Below are positions 14,404-23,007 of a DNA stretch of 32,431 nucleotides, piece after piece. The translations under genes were made by a program, and so were the position numbers. The notes under the pieces were generated by a model, which saw nothing but the letters and a program-made list of their open reading frames with translations, was not told where the DNA came from and made no database searches. Origin of the DNA: Maritimibacter sp. REDSEA-S28_B5 (GTDB lineage Bacteria; Pseudomonadota; Alphaproteobacteria; Rhodobacterales; Rhodobacteraceae); contig LUOO01000043.1 of the NCBI GenBank assembly GCA_001626765.1, positions 1-32,431 of the forward strand. The letters are read 5' to 3'. The first letter of the stretch is position 1, and the number at the start of each line of letters is the position of its first letter.

Positions 14404-15267
14404 ATGCGGTTGGTATGCCCGAATTGCGGTGCGCAATACGAGGTCGATGATCGCGTGATTCCCGAAGGCGGACGCGATGTGCAGTGTTCGAACTGCGGCA
14501 ACGCGTGGTTTCAGCGACCCCTGAAAGCCGGTTTCGACGAGACGGATACGACCGCGCCAGCGGCGGAACCGGATGACGACGACGCGGACGGCTACGACTA
14601 CGCGGACGACCCCGACGATGATCCGGACGAGAGAGAGGACGACGGCGACGAGGACCCCGCCTTCGTGCCGCCCGCGGCATCGCCCAGGCGCCCGATCGCC
14701 GACGATGTGCGCGACATCCTCGAGACCGAGGCGCAGCGCGAGATCGAGGCACGGTCGCGCGAGGGCGTCGAGGTGCAAGAGGAACTGGGCATCGGCGCCT
14801 ATCTCGACCCCGAGGCCGAGCGTCGCCGGATCGCACGCGAACGCATGGCCCGGATGCGCGGGATCGAAGAGGGCGAAAGCCTCGATCCCGAGGTCGCGCC
14901 CGAACCTGAATCCGAACCCCTGCCGGAAAAGCGCGGGCGCGAGGTCTTCCCGGACATCGAGGAAATCAACTCCACGCTGGATTCGCCGCAGGGCAACGGC
15001 CAGACCGCCGATCAGGACGAGGGCCAGATCAGCCAGTTCGCGCAACGCGGGTCCTCGGGCTTCCGGCGCGGCTTCTCGGTCATGATCCTGCTCGCCGCAC
15101 TGGCCTTGGCGGTCTATCTCCTCGCCCCGCAGATCGTGGACCTTGTTCCGGCGAGCGCCGGGGTCCTGTCCGCCTATGTCGATTGGGTGAACGAGCTTTT
15201 CGTCTGGATCAACGCGATGATGGCCGACGCCGTCGCCCGGATGGAAAGCGCCGCCCAAGGGGGGTGA
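14404..15267 (+). CDS. Zinc-ribbon (MJ0042-type) membrane protein
   Basis: This 287-residue protein opens with a zinc ribbon (Cys5-x2-Cys8 and Cys28-x2-Cys31; RLVCPNCGAQYEVDD then VQCSNCGNAWFQ), has a long acidic Asp/Glu-rich middle (about 45-95, probably disordered), and one membrane helix near residues 224-244 followed by a C-terminal segment. Such MJ0042-type proteins beside ftsE/ftsX are common in alphaproteobacteria; their function is not known. It is divergent from ftsE across 219 bases, so the two may share promoter control. The ATG has GAGGTA upstream with slightly long spacing. Complete. Confidence 0.83.
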   Translation: MRLVCPNCGAQYEVDDRVIPEGGRDVQCSNCGNAWFQRPLKAGFDETDTTAPAAEPDDDDADGYDYADDPDDDPDEREDDGDEDPAFVPPAASPRRPIADDVRDILETEAQREIEARSREGVEVQEELGIGAYLDPEAERRRIARERMARMRGIEEGESLDPEVAPEPESEPLPEKRGREVFPDIEEINSTLDSPQGNGQTADQDEGQISQFAQRGSSGFRRGFSVMILLAALALAVYLLAPQIVDLVPASAGVLSAYVDWVNELFVWINAMMADAVARMESAAQGG

Positions 15268-15385
15268 CACCGTCGGTTGGCGACAGGCGAGGGGCGCATT
15301 TGCACATCCCGCCTGACAAGCAGCCGCGCACCCGCCATCTGTCGAGCGTGATCGGCCTGCGTGACACGCTCGGTGCGTCGACCGA

Positions 15386-17941
15386 TCAGAAGAAGTCGAG
15401 CAGCCGCTCCAGGTAATCGCGTTCCACTTGCGGGCGTTCGGTCTCGCCCGAGCGGCGGCGAAGTTCTTCCATCAGTTCCTCGGCCCGGCGATAGACGTCC
15501 TCGCCATCGGCCAGCGGGCTGTCCGAGCCGAGCGCGCCACGTTCGCCAGCTTCGCGGCCCAGCGGATCGCGCTGGTCGCGCCCGTCCGGTCCGCCGCGCT
15601 GTTCGCCCTGACCGCCCTGTTGCTGCTGGTCGCCCTGCTGGTTCTGCGCCTCACGCCGCATCGCGTCCTCGAGGTTGCGCATCCCTTCGCGCATTTCTTC
15701 CATCGCCTCGGCCTGCCGGTCGAGCGCTTCGGAGTTGTTCCCGTCGCGCAGTGCCTCTGCGGCCTCGTCCATGGCCCGGCCCGCGCGGTCGAGTGCACCG
15801 CGTGCCGCGTCGCCCTCTTCGGTCCCCGCGCCGGGCAGGTTGTCGCGCTGGCGCTGAAGCTGGTTCTGCAACTGGCGCTGCCGACCGGCGAGATCGCCGT
15901 CCTGACCGCCGCCCTGCTGATTCTCGCCCTGCTCCTGCCCTTGCTGGCCCTCGCCCTGCTGCTGGCCCTGACCCTGCTGCTGGCCCTGTTGTTGTCCTTG
16001 CTGCCCTTGCTGGCCGTCCTGCCCCTGCTGGTCCTGAAAGGTATCGTCCGAAAGGTCGCGCTGTTCGCGCAATGTGTCCTGCAATCCGCGCATCGCCTGC
16101 TGGCCCGGCGATTGCTGACCCTCGCCACCCTGGCCCTGGGTCATTTGCATGTTCTCCATCATCTGCTGAAGCATCTGGAGCATCTGGGCGGCTTCCTCGG
16201 TCCGGCCCTCGCGCATCAGTTCCTCGATGCGGTCCATCATCTCCTGCAGGTCCTGCTGGGTCATCTCCATCATCTCGCCCTGATCGGGCTGATCGGTGCC
16301 GTCCTGTGGCTCGGCGTTCTCGGCAAGCTGCTGCATGTAGTCGCGCATCGCCTCGCGCAACTCGTCCATGAGTTCCGACAATTCGTCCGGCGTCGCGCCC
16401 TGCCGCATCGCCTCCTGCAGCCGCTCCTGCGCGCGCCGCAGCCGTTCGAGGGCATCGTTGAGCGCGCCTTCCTCTAGCTCGATCGCCAGATCCCAGAGCG
16501 CTTGCGCCACCTCGTCGCGCACCGAGGGGTTGAAGTCCGTCTCCTCCATCGCGTTTACGCTGGCGCGCAGCACCCTGGCCTGCGTGTCATTCGGAAAGAA
16601 CCCCGTGGGCCGGTTCGACACGGCGCGCAGGAGCCGCGCCGACGCGGTGGCATTGTCCATCGACCACAGGATATCGCGCCGCTGTTCGATGATCGACCGC
16701 GCAATGGGGTTCAGGAACCGCCGCCCCGGCAGCACCATGTCCATCGCCTCGCTGTCGCCCGTCTGACCCGCCGCATCGACGGCGGTCAGGGTCACGCGCA
16801 CGGGCAACTCGGCCCAAGGGTGTTCGGAGAAGTTCTCGACGAGGATCTCGTTGACCTCCTCGCGCGAGCCACGGAAGGGCATCGGCAGGTCGACCACGAT
16901 GGGCTCGCGCGGCTCCGGATCGGCGGCAAGGCCAAAGCGGCGGTCCACGACGGGCAGGTTCAACTCGACCCGCGCCTGCCCTGTGGCCACGCCGTAGTCG
17001 TCACTGGCTACAAAGCTTTGCTGCATCTCGCCCGCGATGGTCCGCGACAGGTCTCCGTCGAAGGCAATCGCCGGATCGGCATCGTCGAGCGCCACGATCT
17101 CCCAGGTGTCGTCGTTGATCGTGAGCGTGCCGTCCTCGTCCACGGTGAAAAGTCGCGTGGGCAACTGGGCACCGTCGTTATCCTCGTCCGTGGCCGGGTC
17201 GTCCGACCAAGTTTCCGTGATCTCGATCTCGTCGATGATCCCGTATAGTCGCAGCGTGATCCGGCTGCCTTCGGGCACTTCCAGCGCGCCGGGTGCCTGA
17301 TCGCCAAGGTAGAGCGTAGGTTTGCCGGTATAGGACGGCGGCTCGACCCACCCCTCCCAGGACGCTTGTGCCACCTCGTCGCCCGTGCCGGGGATCAGCC
17401 CGGTTAGCCCCGGACCCGCCGCCCGCACGCCAAAGAGCACCGCGACGACCAGCGCCACCAGCGCCATCAGACGCAGAGCATAGGGATCGCGCGGCGCGAG
17501 GTCGGGCTTCGGCACCTGCCCGCGGGCCGCGTCCAAACGCATGGCCATGCGCGCCAGGTGCGTTTCCCACACCGCGCGCGAGGCTGCATCCGAGGCCCCG
17601 ATCGCCTGCGCGTCCGACAGCGCCGCGATGGGCGCACCGGGGAGTGCGGCATCGAGCCGCGCCAGCGCCTCGCCTCGCGTCGGCGCGCGATACCGGGCAA
17701 AGCCGTAGACCAGCGATCCCAGACCCAGAACCACGACCGCCCCTGCCACGACCCGCATCACACTCATGGGCACGACGGCGGAGAGGCCCGAGAACAGCCA
17801 CGCGAGCGCAAGGAACAGCACGGTCAGGAACGGCCAGAACGCGCGAAGCAGCCGCTCCACATACATCCCCGCCCAAGTCAGGCGGAGCGCCCGAGTTACG
17901 CGGGCGAGGGCATCGGCGGGCAGGTTGTCGTAGCGGTCCAT
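15386..17941 (-). CDS. TIGR02302 family (DUF4175) membrane protein with Gln/Gly-rich tail
   Basis: This 851-residue protein has two N-terminal membrane helices (about residues 27-75) and a third near 150-168, a large beta-rich periplasmic-like middle, then charged coiled-coil segments (about 500-600) with Glu/Met/Gln repeats and a long Gln/Gly low-complexity stretch (about 630-690). This matches TIGR02302, an alphaproteobacterial family of unknown function, usually next to lysA as here. The ATG at 17941 is preferred to the GTG 36 bases upstream because AAAGG precedes it. The low-complexity DNA (about 15900-16040) is one source of long spurious open frames on the other strand. Likely inner-membrane anchored. 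Confidence 0.87.
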   Translation of the reverse strand: MDRYDNLPADALARVTRALRLTWAGMYVERLLRAFWPFLTVLFLALAWLFSGLSAVVPMSVMRVVAGAVVVLGLGSLVYGFARYRAPTRGEALARLDAALPGAPIAALSDAQAIGASDAASRAVWETHLARMAMRLDAARGQVPKPDLAPRDPYALRLMALVALVVAVLFGVRAAGPGLTGLIPGTGDEVAQASWEGWVEPPSYTGKPTLYLGDQAPGALEVPEGSRITLRLYGIIDEIEITETWSDDPATDEDNDGAQLPTRLFTVDEDGTLTINDDTWEIVALDDADPAIAFDGDLSRTIAGEMQQSFVASDDYGVATGQARVELNLPVVDRRFGLAADPEPREPIVVDLPMPFRGSREEVNEILVENFSEHPWAELPVRVTLTAVDAAGQTGDSEAMDMVLPGRRFLNPIARSIIEQRRDILWSMDNATASARLLRAVSNRPTGFFPNDTQARVLRASVNAMEETDFNPSVRDEVAQALWDLAIELEEGALNDALERLRRAQERLQEAMRQGATPDELSELMDELREAMRDYMQQLAENAEPQDGTDQPDQGEMMEMTQQDLQEMMDRIEELMREGRTEEAAQMLQMLQQMMENMQMTQGQGGEGQQSPGQQAMRGLQDTLREQRDLSDDTFQDQQGQDGQQGQQGQQQGQQQGQGQQQGEGQQGQEQGENQQGGGQDGDLAGRQRQLQNQLQRQRDNLPGAGTEEGDAARGALDRAGRAMDEAAEALRDGNNSEALDRQAEAMEEMREGMRNLEDAMRREAQNQQGDQQQQGGQGEQRGGPDGRDQRDPLGREAGERGALGSDSPLADGEDVYRRAEELMEELRRRSGETERPQVERDYLERLLDFF
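15900..16040 (-). repeat. Low-complexity CAG/GGC-rich tract encoding Gln-Gly repeats
   Basis: Inside the TIGR02302 gene, imperfect short repeats of CAG, CAA and GGC codons encode Gln-Gln-Gly and Gln-Gly units. The tract is prone to slippage and to length differences between strains. It is coding and not a CRISPR or satellite array, because units are 6-12 bases and unspaced. Confidence 0.8.
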
Positions 17942-18183
17942 CAGGGCCTTTCGCGAGTCACCGTCCGATCCCAACACCGGACATCACCCGAAAACCCTAA
18001 CCCGACACCGACCAAGGTCAAAGCCTGCCGCGCCGGTATGACCGCAAAGTGATGGAAAGCCGCGCAGACGTTGACCCTGGCGCCTGCTCCTTCATCTCTC
18101 TGAAAATACGTAAACGGGCGCGCGGCACGCGCACCCCCGCGACGCCAGCGAAGCAGGCGGCGCAAAACCTCATTCACGAGCGG
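17942..18183. other. 242-bp spacer between lysA and TIGR02302 genes
   Basis: Both flanking genes read on the minus strand. A minus-strand frame of 78 codons (17941-18177) crosses the spacer, but it runs through the dispersed element and lacks coding character, so I do not call a gene. Relatives of this locus sometimes carry a small lipoprotein gene next to lysA; I see no lipobox here. The spacer holds element copy 3. Confidence 0.55.
18089..18145. repeat. Dispersed intergenic element copy 3
   Basis: CCTTCATCTCTCTGAAAATACG is followed by a GCGCG/CGCGC hairpin region. The TTCATCT lead and AAATAC core match copy 2 after mcl1. It lies 39 bases downstream of the lysA stop on the lysA strand, so it could mark the lysA transcript end. 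Confidence 0.5.
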
Positions 18184-19449
18184 TCACAACCACTCCGGAA
18201 TCTCGTCGCGCGCCAGCATCTCCTCATAGGTGGGCCGCTTGCGGATCACCGCGAAATGGTCGCCGTCCACCAGCACCTCGGGGATGAGCGGGCGCGAGTT
18301 ATACTCGCTCGCCATCACTGCGCCGTAAGCCCCCGCCGAACGAAACGCCACCAGATCGCCGTCGCCCAGGGGTGGCAGGTCCCGCGCTTTCGCAAAGGTG
18401 TCGCCCGTCTCGCAGACCGGTCCGACGATGTCGTGCGGCACCTGCTCGACGCCCGCGCCGGCCTCGATCACCGGCACGATGTCGTGATGCGCGTCATACA
18501 TGGACGGGCGGACGAGGTCGTTCATCGCCGCATCGACGATCAGGAAATCGCGGCCCTCGCCGTGCTTGAGGTAGATGACGGAGGAAACCATGAGCCCCGC
18601 GTTCCCTGCGATGAGCCGCCCCGGCTCGATCTCGATCTCGCAGCCCAGATGACCGACCGTCTCGCGGATCACCTGACCGTAATCCGACGGCAGCGGCGGC
18701 ACCTCGTTGGTGCGCTCGTAAGGGATACCCAGACCGCCCCCCAGATCGAGCCGGATGATCTCGTGCCCATCCGCCCGCAGGTCTTCCGTCAGGGCTGCGA
18801 CCTTGGTGAAAGCCGCGCGGAAAGGCTCTAGGTCGGTGAGCTGGCTGCCGATATGTACGTCGATCCCCACGGCGCGCAGGCCGGGCAGGGCGGCGATCTC
18901 GGCATAGACCTCGCGCGCCCGTGCGATCGGGATGCCGAATTTGTTCTCGGACTTGCCGGTCGCGATCTTGGCATGGGTCTTGGCGTCGACGTCCGGGTTC
19001 ACCCGCACCGTGACCGGCGCCACGACCCCGAGACCGGTCGCCACCTCCGACAACACCCGCATCTCGGGCTCGCTCTCTAGATTGAACTGCCGGATGCCGT
19101 GGGTGAGCGCAAGCGTCATCTCCTCACGCGTCTTGCCGACGCCAGAGAACACGATCCGCTCGCCCGGAATCCCCGCCGCCAGTGCCCGGCGATACTCGCC
19201 ACCCGACACCACGTCCATCCCGGCGCCCATGTCGCCCAGGAGCTTGAGCACGGCGAGGTTCGAATTGGCCTTCATCGCGTAACAGACCAAGTGATCCATG
19301 CCGGAGAGCGCCTGATCGAACACCTCGAAATGCCGACGCAGCGTGGCGGCGGAATAGACGTAGAACGGCGTGCCGACGACCCGCGCGATGTCGGGCACCG
19401 ACACGTCCTCGGCATGAAGCACGCCGTGCTTGTAGAGAAAATGGTCCAT
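18184..19449 (-). CDS. lysA: Diaminopimelate decarboxylase
   Basis: This 421-residue fold-III PLP enzyme has the PLP lysine at Lys60 (CYAMKANSN), the phosphate-binding GGGLGIPY loop, EPGRLIAGNAG and the substrate-binding CETGD segment near the C-terminus, all typical of LysA. It decarboxylates meso-diaminopimelate to L-lysine, the last step of lysine synthesis. The ATG at 19449 (MDHFLYKHGVLHAEDV) is chosen because the upstream open frame enters the repeat-bearing spacer. Downstream on the same strand is the TIGR02302 gene, a common Rhodobacterales neighbour. Full length with no unusual residues. Confidence 0.95.
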   Translation of the reverse strand: MDHFLYKHGVLHAEDVSVPDIARVVGTPFYVYSAATLRRHFEVFDQALSGMDHLVCYAMKANSNLAVLKLLGDMGAGMDVVSGGEYRRALAAGIPGERIVFSGVGKTREEMTLALTHGIRQFNLESEPEMRVLSEVATGLGVVAPVTVRVNPDVDAKTHAKIATGKSENKFGIPIARAREVYAEIAALPGLRAVGIDVHIGSQLTDLEPFRAAFTKVAALTEDLRADGHEIIRLDLGGGLGIPYERTNEVPPLPSDYGQVIRETVGHLGCEIEIEPGRLIAGNAGLMVSSVIYLKHGEGRDFLIVDAAMNDLVRPSMYDAHHDIVPVIEAGAGVEQVPHDIVGPVCETGDTFAKARDLPPLGDGDLVAFRSAGAYGAVMASEYNSRPLIPEVLVDGDHFAVIRKRPTYEEMLARDEIPEWL

Positions 19450-19754
19450 GTCCCGGCCCCTCGCAACTGTTGCGACACGCCCTACACCGGAGGTCCCGCC
19501 TAAGCAACATGGCCAAGCGGCCCTGGCCTTGCGAACGCGGACGAGGCGCGGTCCTTTCTTTTCTGGTTCACAAATATCCCGCGGGAGTGGGGGCCTGGCC
19601 CCCATTTCGGATTCCGCCATTGGAGAGACGCCCGTTTCCACGCCATGCCCAATCCGCCGAATGACCCCGGTTTCGTCCCGTGCGTTCCACAGTCCTGCCC
19701 GATTTGACGGCGATACAATGCCTCGTTGGGGCGATGACTGTAGAAAGACCTGAA
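19450..19754. other. 305-bp spacer between divergent lysA and LysR genes
   Basis: No gene is supported here. Short frames cross it on both strands without ribosome binding sites. It contains element copy 4 (19553-19604) roughly in the middle, and presumably the promoters of lysA and the LysR gene at its two ends. Confidence 0.6.
19553..19604. repeat. Dispersed intergenic element copy 4
   Basis: CTTTCTTTTCTGGTTCACAAATATCCC is followed by a near-perfect hairpin TGGGGGCC (19588-19595) and GGCCCCCA (19597-19604). The CAAATA core plus G/C palindrome resembles the other copies. Unlike them it lies between divergent genes, so a simple terminator role does not explain it. Confidence 0.5.
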
Positions 19755-20660
19755 ATGGACCGACTGACCGAAATGGAAGCCTTCGCCACCGTCGTGGACC
19801 AGGGCGGGTTCACGGACGCGGCGAAGAAAATGGGGATCTCCAAGTCCGCCGTCTCCAAACACGTCTCTTCGCTGGAAGCCCGTCTGGGCGCGCGTCTTCT
19901 CAACCGCACGACGCGCCGCGTGTCGCCGACCGAGATCGGTCTGGCCTATTACGACCGCGCCCGACGCGTTCTCAATGATGCGGGCGAAGCCGATGCGCTC
20001 GTCACTTCGATGCAATCCGCGCCCTCGGGGCTCTTGCGGATTTCCGTGAACACCGATTTCGGTGTGAACCACCTGTCGCCCGTCCTTGGCCAGTTCCTTC
20101 AGGACTTCCCGGACGTGAACGTGAACATGGTGCTCAACAATCGCTACGTCGAGCTGATCTCGGAGGGCTTCGATATGGCCATCCGCGTTGGTGAGATGGA
20201 AGATTCGAGCCTGCGCGCCCGCAAAATCGCGGAAACTACCCGCCGCATGGTCGGCAGCCCGAACTATTTTCAGAAATACGGCCGCCCGATGCGGATCGAC
20301 GATCTGAACGATCACAAGCTCCTGCACTACTCGTCGCAGTCATCCGGCAACGTCTGGAAGGTCCCCGCGCCCTCGGGCGAGGTGCGTCAGGTGCGCACGG
20401 CGGGTTGGTTGTCGGTGAACGATGGGCAATCGTTGCTCAACGCCGCCATCGCCGGGCTCGGAATCGCCTATCTGCCGTCCTTCCTCTACGCCGATGCGAT
20501 GGACAAGGGTTTGGTCGAGGATGCGATCCCGGAACTGCCGCAGGACGTGGTCGGTATCTATGCCGTCTACCCGCCGGGCCGCTTCACGCAGCCCAAAGTC
20601 CGCGCCTTCATCGACTTTCTCGTGGCCGCCTTTCAGGAAAAAGGCCCCGACAGCTGGTGA
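19755..20660 (+). CDS. LysR-family transcriptional regulator
   Basis: This 301-residue protein has an N-terminal winged helix-turn-helix (residues about 3-61: MEAFATVVDQGGFTDAAKKM, SKSAVSKHVSSLEARLGARLL) and a C-terminal periplasmic-binding-like effector domain (about 88-295). It belongs to the CrgA/YafC-like branch of LysR regulators. The start is taken at 19755 (MDRLTEMEAFAT), with GAAAGACC upstream; an in-frame ATG 21 bases earlier is possible. It is divergent from lysA but separated by 305 bases and a repeat, so control of lysA is not implied. A strong terminator follows. The inducer is unknown. Confidence 0.9.
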   Translation: MDRLTEMEAFATVVDQGGFTDAAKKMGISKSAVSKHVSSLEARLGARLLNRTTRRVSPTEIGLAYYDRARRVLNDAGEADALVTSMQSAPSGLLRISVNTDFGVNHLSPVLGQFLQDFPDVNVNMVLNNRYVELISEGFDMAIRVGEMEDSSLRARKIAETTRRMVGSPNYFQKYGRPMRIDDLNDHKLLHYSSQSSGNVWKVPAPSGEVRQVRTAGWLSVNDGQSLLNAAIAGLGIAYLPSFLYADAMDKGLVEDAIPELPQDVVGIYAVYPPGRFTQPKVRAFIDFLVAAFQEKGPDSW

Positions 20661-20742
20661 TCGCGGCACGGTTCGGGCGGTGCGCTTGAAAGCGCGACCT
20701 ACGGGACCACAGAATTTCCCCTGCCTGAAACCTCAGGCCACT

Positions 20743-20785
20743 GGAGCGCGCGATGGGTGGCAGCCCGCGGCGCTCCTTTTCTTTT
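20743..20785 (+). terminator. Rho-independent terminator after the LysR gene
   Basis: GGAGCGC (20743-20749) pairs with GCGCTCC (20770-20776), followed directly by TTTTCTTTT (20777-20785). The loop is long (20 bases) but can hold an inner fold. It lies 82 bases past the LysR stop and just before the convergent DUF2061 gene's end. It is the clearest T-tract terminator in the window. Confidence 0.7.
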
Positions 20786-20800
20786 ACCAAATGTCAGACG

Positions 20801-21028
20801 TTAACCCTGCTTCCGACTGACATTTCCGCCGGTCCGGCCCCACGATATACGCTGCCAGACCCGTTCATGGGCGAGATAGATGACAAGGCCGAGGGTGGCC
20901 GACGACAGCGCCAGCGTTCCGCCAGCGGTGATTGAACCCGTGGCAAGGTAGCCGAGCGTTGTGGTCGTGATGAGCCCCAGCCCTTGCCAGGACACCGCTT
21001 TGGCCAAGGTCCGCGATTTCGTCTCCAC
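20801..21028 (-). CDS. DUF2061 small membrane protein
   Basis: This 75-residue protein (GTG start, METKSRTLAKAVSWQ) has the DUF2061 pattern: KSRTLAKAVSWQGLG, a helix with a TGS turn (LGYLATGSITAGGTLAL), a second helix and LVIYLAHERVWQRISWG. DUF2061 (PF09834) proteins are small two-helix inner-membrane proteins without known function, sometimes attached to sulfate assimilation or transporter genes; none is adjacent here. GGGGAC five bases upstream supports the GTG. It is divergent from the XRE regulator with a 135-bp spacer containing two inverted repeats, so the regulator might control it. Confidence 0.85.
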   Translation of the reverse strand: METKSRTLAKAVSWQGLGLITTTTLGYLATGSITAGGTLALSSATLGLVIYLAHERVWQRISWGRTGGNVSRKQG

Positions 21029-21109
21029 GATTGTCCCCGTGTTCCAGATGTGCCGTTTTCGGCGTGATTTCAGGATGTTGCCGGAGGTCTAGCGCAGGAC
21101 TGCCCGATC

Positions 21110-21147
21110 CACTATTCAGTGAATGCGCAGCGTAAATCACTCAAGTG
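21110..21147. promoter_or_regulatory. Two CACT/AGTG inverted repeats, possible XRE operator
   Basis: CACT-ATTC-AGTG (21110-21121) and CACT-CA-AGTG (21138-21147) lie with centres about 27 bases apart in the spacer between the divergent DUF2061 and XRE genes. Paired small palindromes upstream of an XRE gene are typical of an autoregulatory operator, but the arms are only four bases, so chance is possible. Confidence 0.3.
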
Positions 21148-21163
21148 TTGGATTTAATGGAGT

Positions 21164-22018
21164 ATGGTTACCAAAATGGACAAGCGGGACAGGGCGGCGA
21201 TCTTTCGCGAGCGGCTGGCGGCGGCCATGACGCTCGCCGGGATGAACCAGTCGCAACTCGCCCGCGCCACATGGGTAAACCGCTCCACCATCGCGCAGCT
21301 TCTCGACCCCGGCACGACGCGCCTGCCCAATAGCCAGCTTTGCGCCGATGCCGCCCTTGCGCTGGGGGTCTCGACCGACTGGCTCCTGGGTCTGACCGAA
21401 CGGCCCGAGCGTCCGGGTGACGCCATTGCCGCGGCGGTCCAGATGACCCATGCCGACCGCACGCCCGCCGACGACCAGCTTCTGGCCTGGTATCGCGAGG
21501 CGACGGGATACAAGATCCGCCATGTGCCCGCCGCGCTGCCCGACCTGCTCAAGACCGAAGCGCTCTTGCGCTGGGACTACGACGGCTTCTTCGGCAAGAC
21601 CGTGGAACAGGCGATCTCGGCGGCCCATGAGCGGCTCGACCTGTTGCGCGCCCGTGGCTCGGACCACGAGATCGCCCTGCCGATGCAGGAGCTTCGGGCG
21701 CTGGCGGCGGGCGAGGGGAGCTACCGCGACCTGTCGCGCGATCTGCGGGCCGAGCAACTGGAGCATCTTGCCCATCTGACGGACGAGTTTTTCCCGTCGC
21801 TTCGGCTGTTTCTCTACGATGCGCGCCGCCTCTACTCCGCGCCGATCACCATTTTCGGCCCGCGCGTCGGGGTGATCTATGTCGGGCGCTTCTACCTCGC
21901 CTTTCGCGAATCCACGCGGCTCAGGTCGCTGACCGAGCATTTCGACTGGCTGGTGCGCGAGGCGAGCATTGACGCGCGCGACGTTGCCGCCCATGTCCGG
22001 TCGCTGACCTTGGCCTGA
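21164..22018 (+). CDS. XRE-family transcriptional regulator with unknown C-terminal domain
   Basis: This 284-residue protein has an N-terminal helix-turn-helix (residues about 13-76: FRERLAAAMTLAGMNQSQLARATWVNRSTIAQLL, then LGVSTDWLLGLTE) and a long C-terminal region with no domain I recognise, containing LLAWYREATGYKIRHVPAALP and IFGPRVGVIYVGRFYLAF. The C-terminal part looks like a small-molecule or protein sensing domain rather than a peptidase. The start is unsure: GGAG sits one base before the ATG at 21164, and a second ATG follows at 21176. It converges on the OmpA-like gene with a 20-base gap. Target genes are unknown; the divergent DUF2061 gene is the obvious candidate. Confidence 0.83.
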   Translation: MVTKMDKRDRAAIFRERLAAAMTLAGMNQSQLARATWVNRSTIAQLLDPGTTRLPNSQLCADAALALGVSTDWLLGLTERPERPGDAIAAAVQMTHADRTPADDQLLAWYREATGYKIRHVPAALPDLLKTEALLRWDYDGFFGKTVEQAISAAHERLDLLRARGSDHEIALPMQELRALAAGEGSYRDLSRDLRAEQLEHLAHLTDEFFPSLRLFLYDARRLYSAPITIFGPRVGVIYVGRFYLAFRESTRLRSLTEHFDWLVREASIDARDVAAHVRSLTLA

Positions 22019-22038
22019 TCTGCCCGCTGGGGCACCGC

Positions 22039-23001
22039 TCACTCCGTCGAGACGAGGATCGCCTCGACCCGCCGGTTCACCGTTCGGCCCTGGTCGGTCT
22101 GGTTCGATGCGATGGGGGCAAGGTAGCCCATGCCCTCTGCCTCGAGCTGCGCGGCGGCGACGCCGTAGCTGGTGACGAGCCGTTCGAGCACGCTGGTCGC
22201 GCGGCGTTTCGATACCGCGATATTGGCCGCAAGCGATCCTTCAGCATCGGTGTGACCGACCAGCGCGACGCGTTTGGTGCCGTCGGATTTGAGGTAATCG
22301 GCCAAGGCGGCGAGGCTTTCATACTCTCCGTCGCCCAATGCCGAGGACCCGGTTTCGAACCGCAGGTCCGACAGAACGTAGCGCCCGGCCTGCTCCATCG
22401 CCGCGCCGATATCGGACAGGGGCACGGTCGGGCCGATAAGATCGCCACCGGCGATCCCGGCGGGTTGCCCGGTGGCCACCGTTCCCACGTCCTGTGGTCG
22501 CAGGTCGTTGCGGCTCACCCGGATGATCTGCACGAAACCGGCGGCGGCTGACCGGGACACGAGCACCGAGGCATATTCGCCGCTGTCGCCCGGCATATGG
22601 GCCGAGATGAACTGGTAGTCGCCAAGGTCGACGTGCATCTCGGGTTCGCGGATCACGTCCATGTCGAAACGGAAATCGAAACCGCCGCAGCTTTTCTGGT
22701 CGCATTCGAAGAGGATGTCGAAGCCGTCGTCTATGAGCTGCTGACGCAGGGTCAGCATCTGCTGATAGGTCGATTGCCCGGTGCCGCCGATCCGCCAGGC
22801 CTGCCGGACCACCGTGCCGGCAACGCTCACCACGGGCATCGTGTCGCCATTGTGCGCACCGATGGGCAGGGCGTAGGTGCCTGTCTGCTCGACCGTTTCG
22901 GTCCGCATCACGGCGGTCTCGGGCAGCCGCAACTCGGCCCGCGCGGGCAGGGCACAGACGACGAGCAGCAAGGGCAGTAGGGGCGGGAACCGCAGGGACA
23001 T
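22039..23001 (-). CDS. DUF4892-like/OmpA-family secreted protein
   Basis: This 320-residue protein has a signal peptide (residues 1-22, cleaved after ARA), an N-terminal DUF4892-like region with the LRQQLIDDGFDILFECDQKSCGG segment (Cys99 and Cys105, likely a disulfide), and a C-terminal OmpA domain (about 205-318; VGHTDAEGSLAANIAVSKRR). It is expected in the periplasm or outer membrane, holding peptidoglycan through the OmpA domain. DUF4892-OmpA fusions are known in Pseudomonas-like and marine bacteria with no assigned role. It starts six bases after the AhpD-like stop, so both likely share a transcript. Confidence 0.83.
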   Translation of the reverse strand: MSLRFPPLLPLLLVVCALPARAELRLPETAVMRTETVEQTGTYALPIGAHNGDTMPVVSVAGTVVRQAWRIGGTGQSTYQQMLTLRQQLIDDGFDILFECDQKSCGGFDFRFDMDVIREPEMHVDLGDYQFISAHMPGDSGEYASVLVSRSAAAGFVQIIRVSRNDLRPQDVGTVATGQPAGIAGGDLIGPTVPLSDIGAAMEQAGRYVLSDLRFETGSSALGDGEYESLAALADYLKSDGTKRVALVGHTDAEGSLAANIAVSKRRATSVLERLVTSYGVAAAQLEAEGMGYLAPIASNQTDQGRTVNRRVEAILVSTE

Positions 23002-23007
23002 GAGCCT

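Noticed and set aside
15900..16040. Short repeats considered as a CRISPR array
   Set aside because: Units are 6-12 bases, unspaced, in frame and coding for Gln/Gly; there are no spacers or cas genes.
15428..16477. A Leu-rich plus-strand frame that looks like a membrane protein
   Set aside because: It is the antisense of the Gln/Gly-rich tail of the TIGR02302 gene; CAG and CAA codons read backwards as CTG and TTG (Leu).
17941..18177. A 78-codon minus-strand frame upstream of the TIGR02302 gene
   Set aside because: It runs through the dispersed element, has no coding character and no lipobox or domain.
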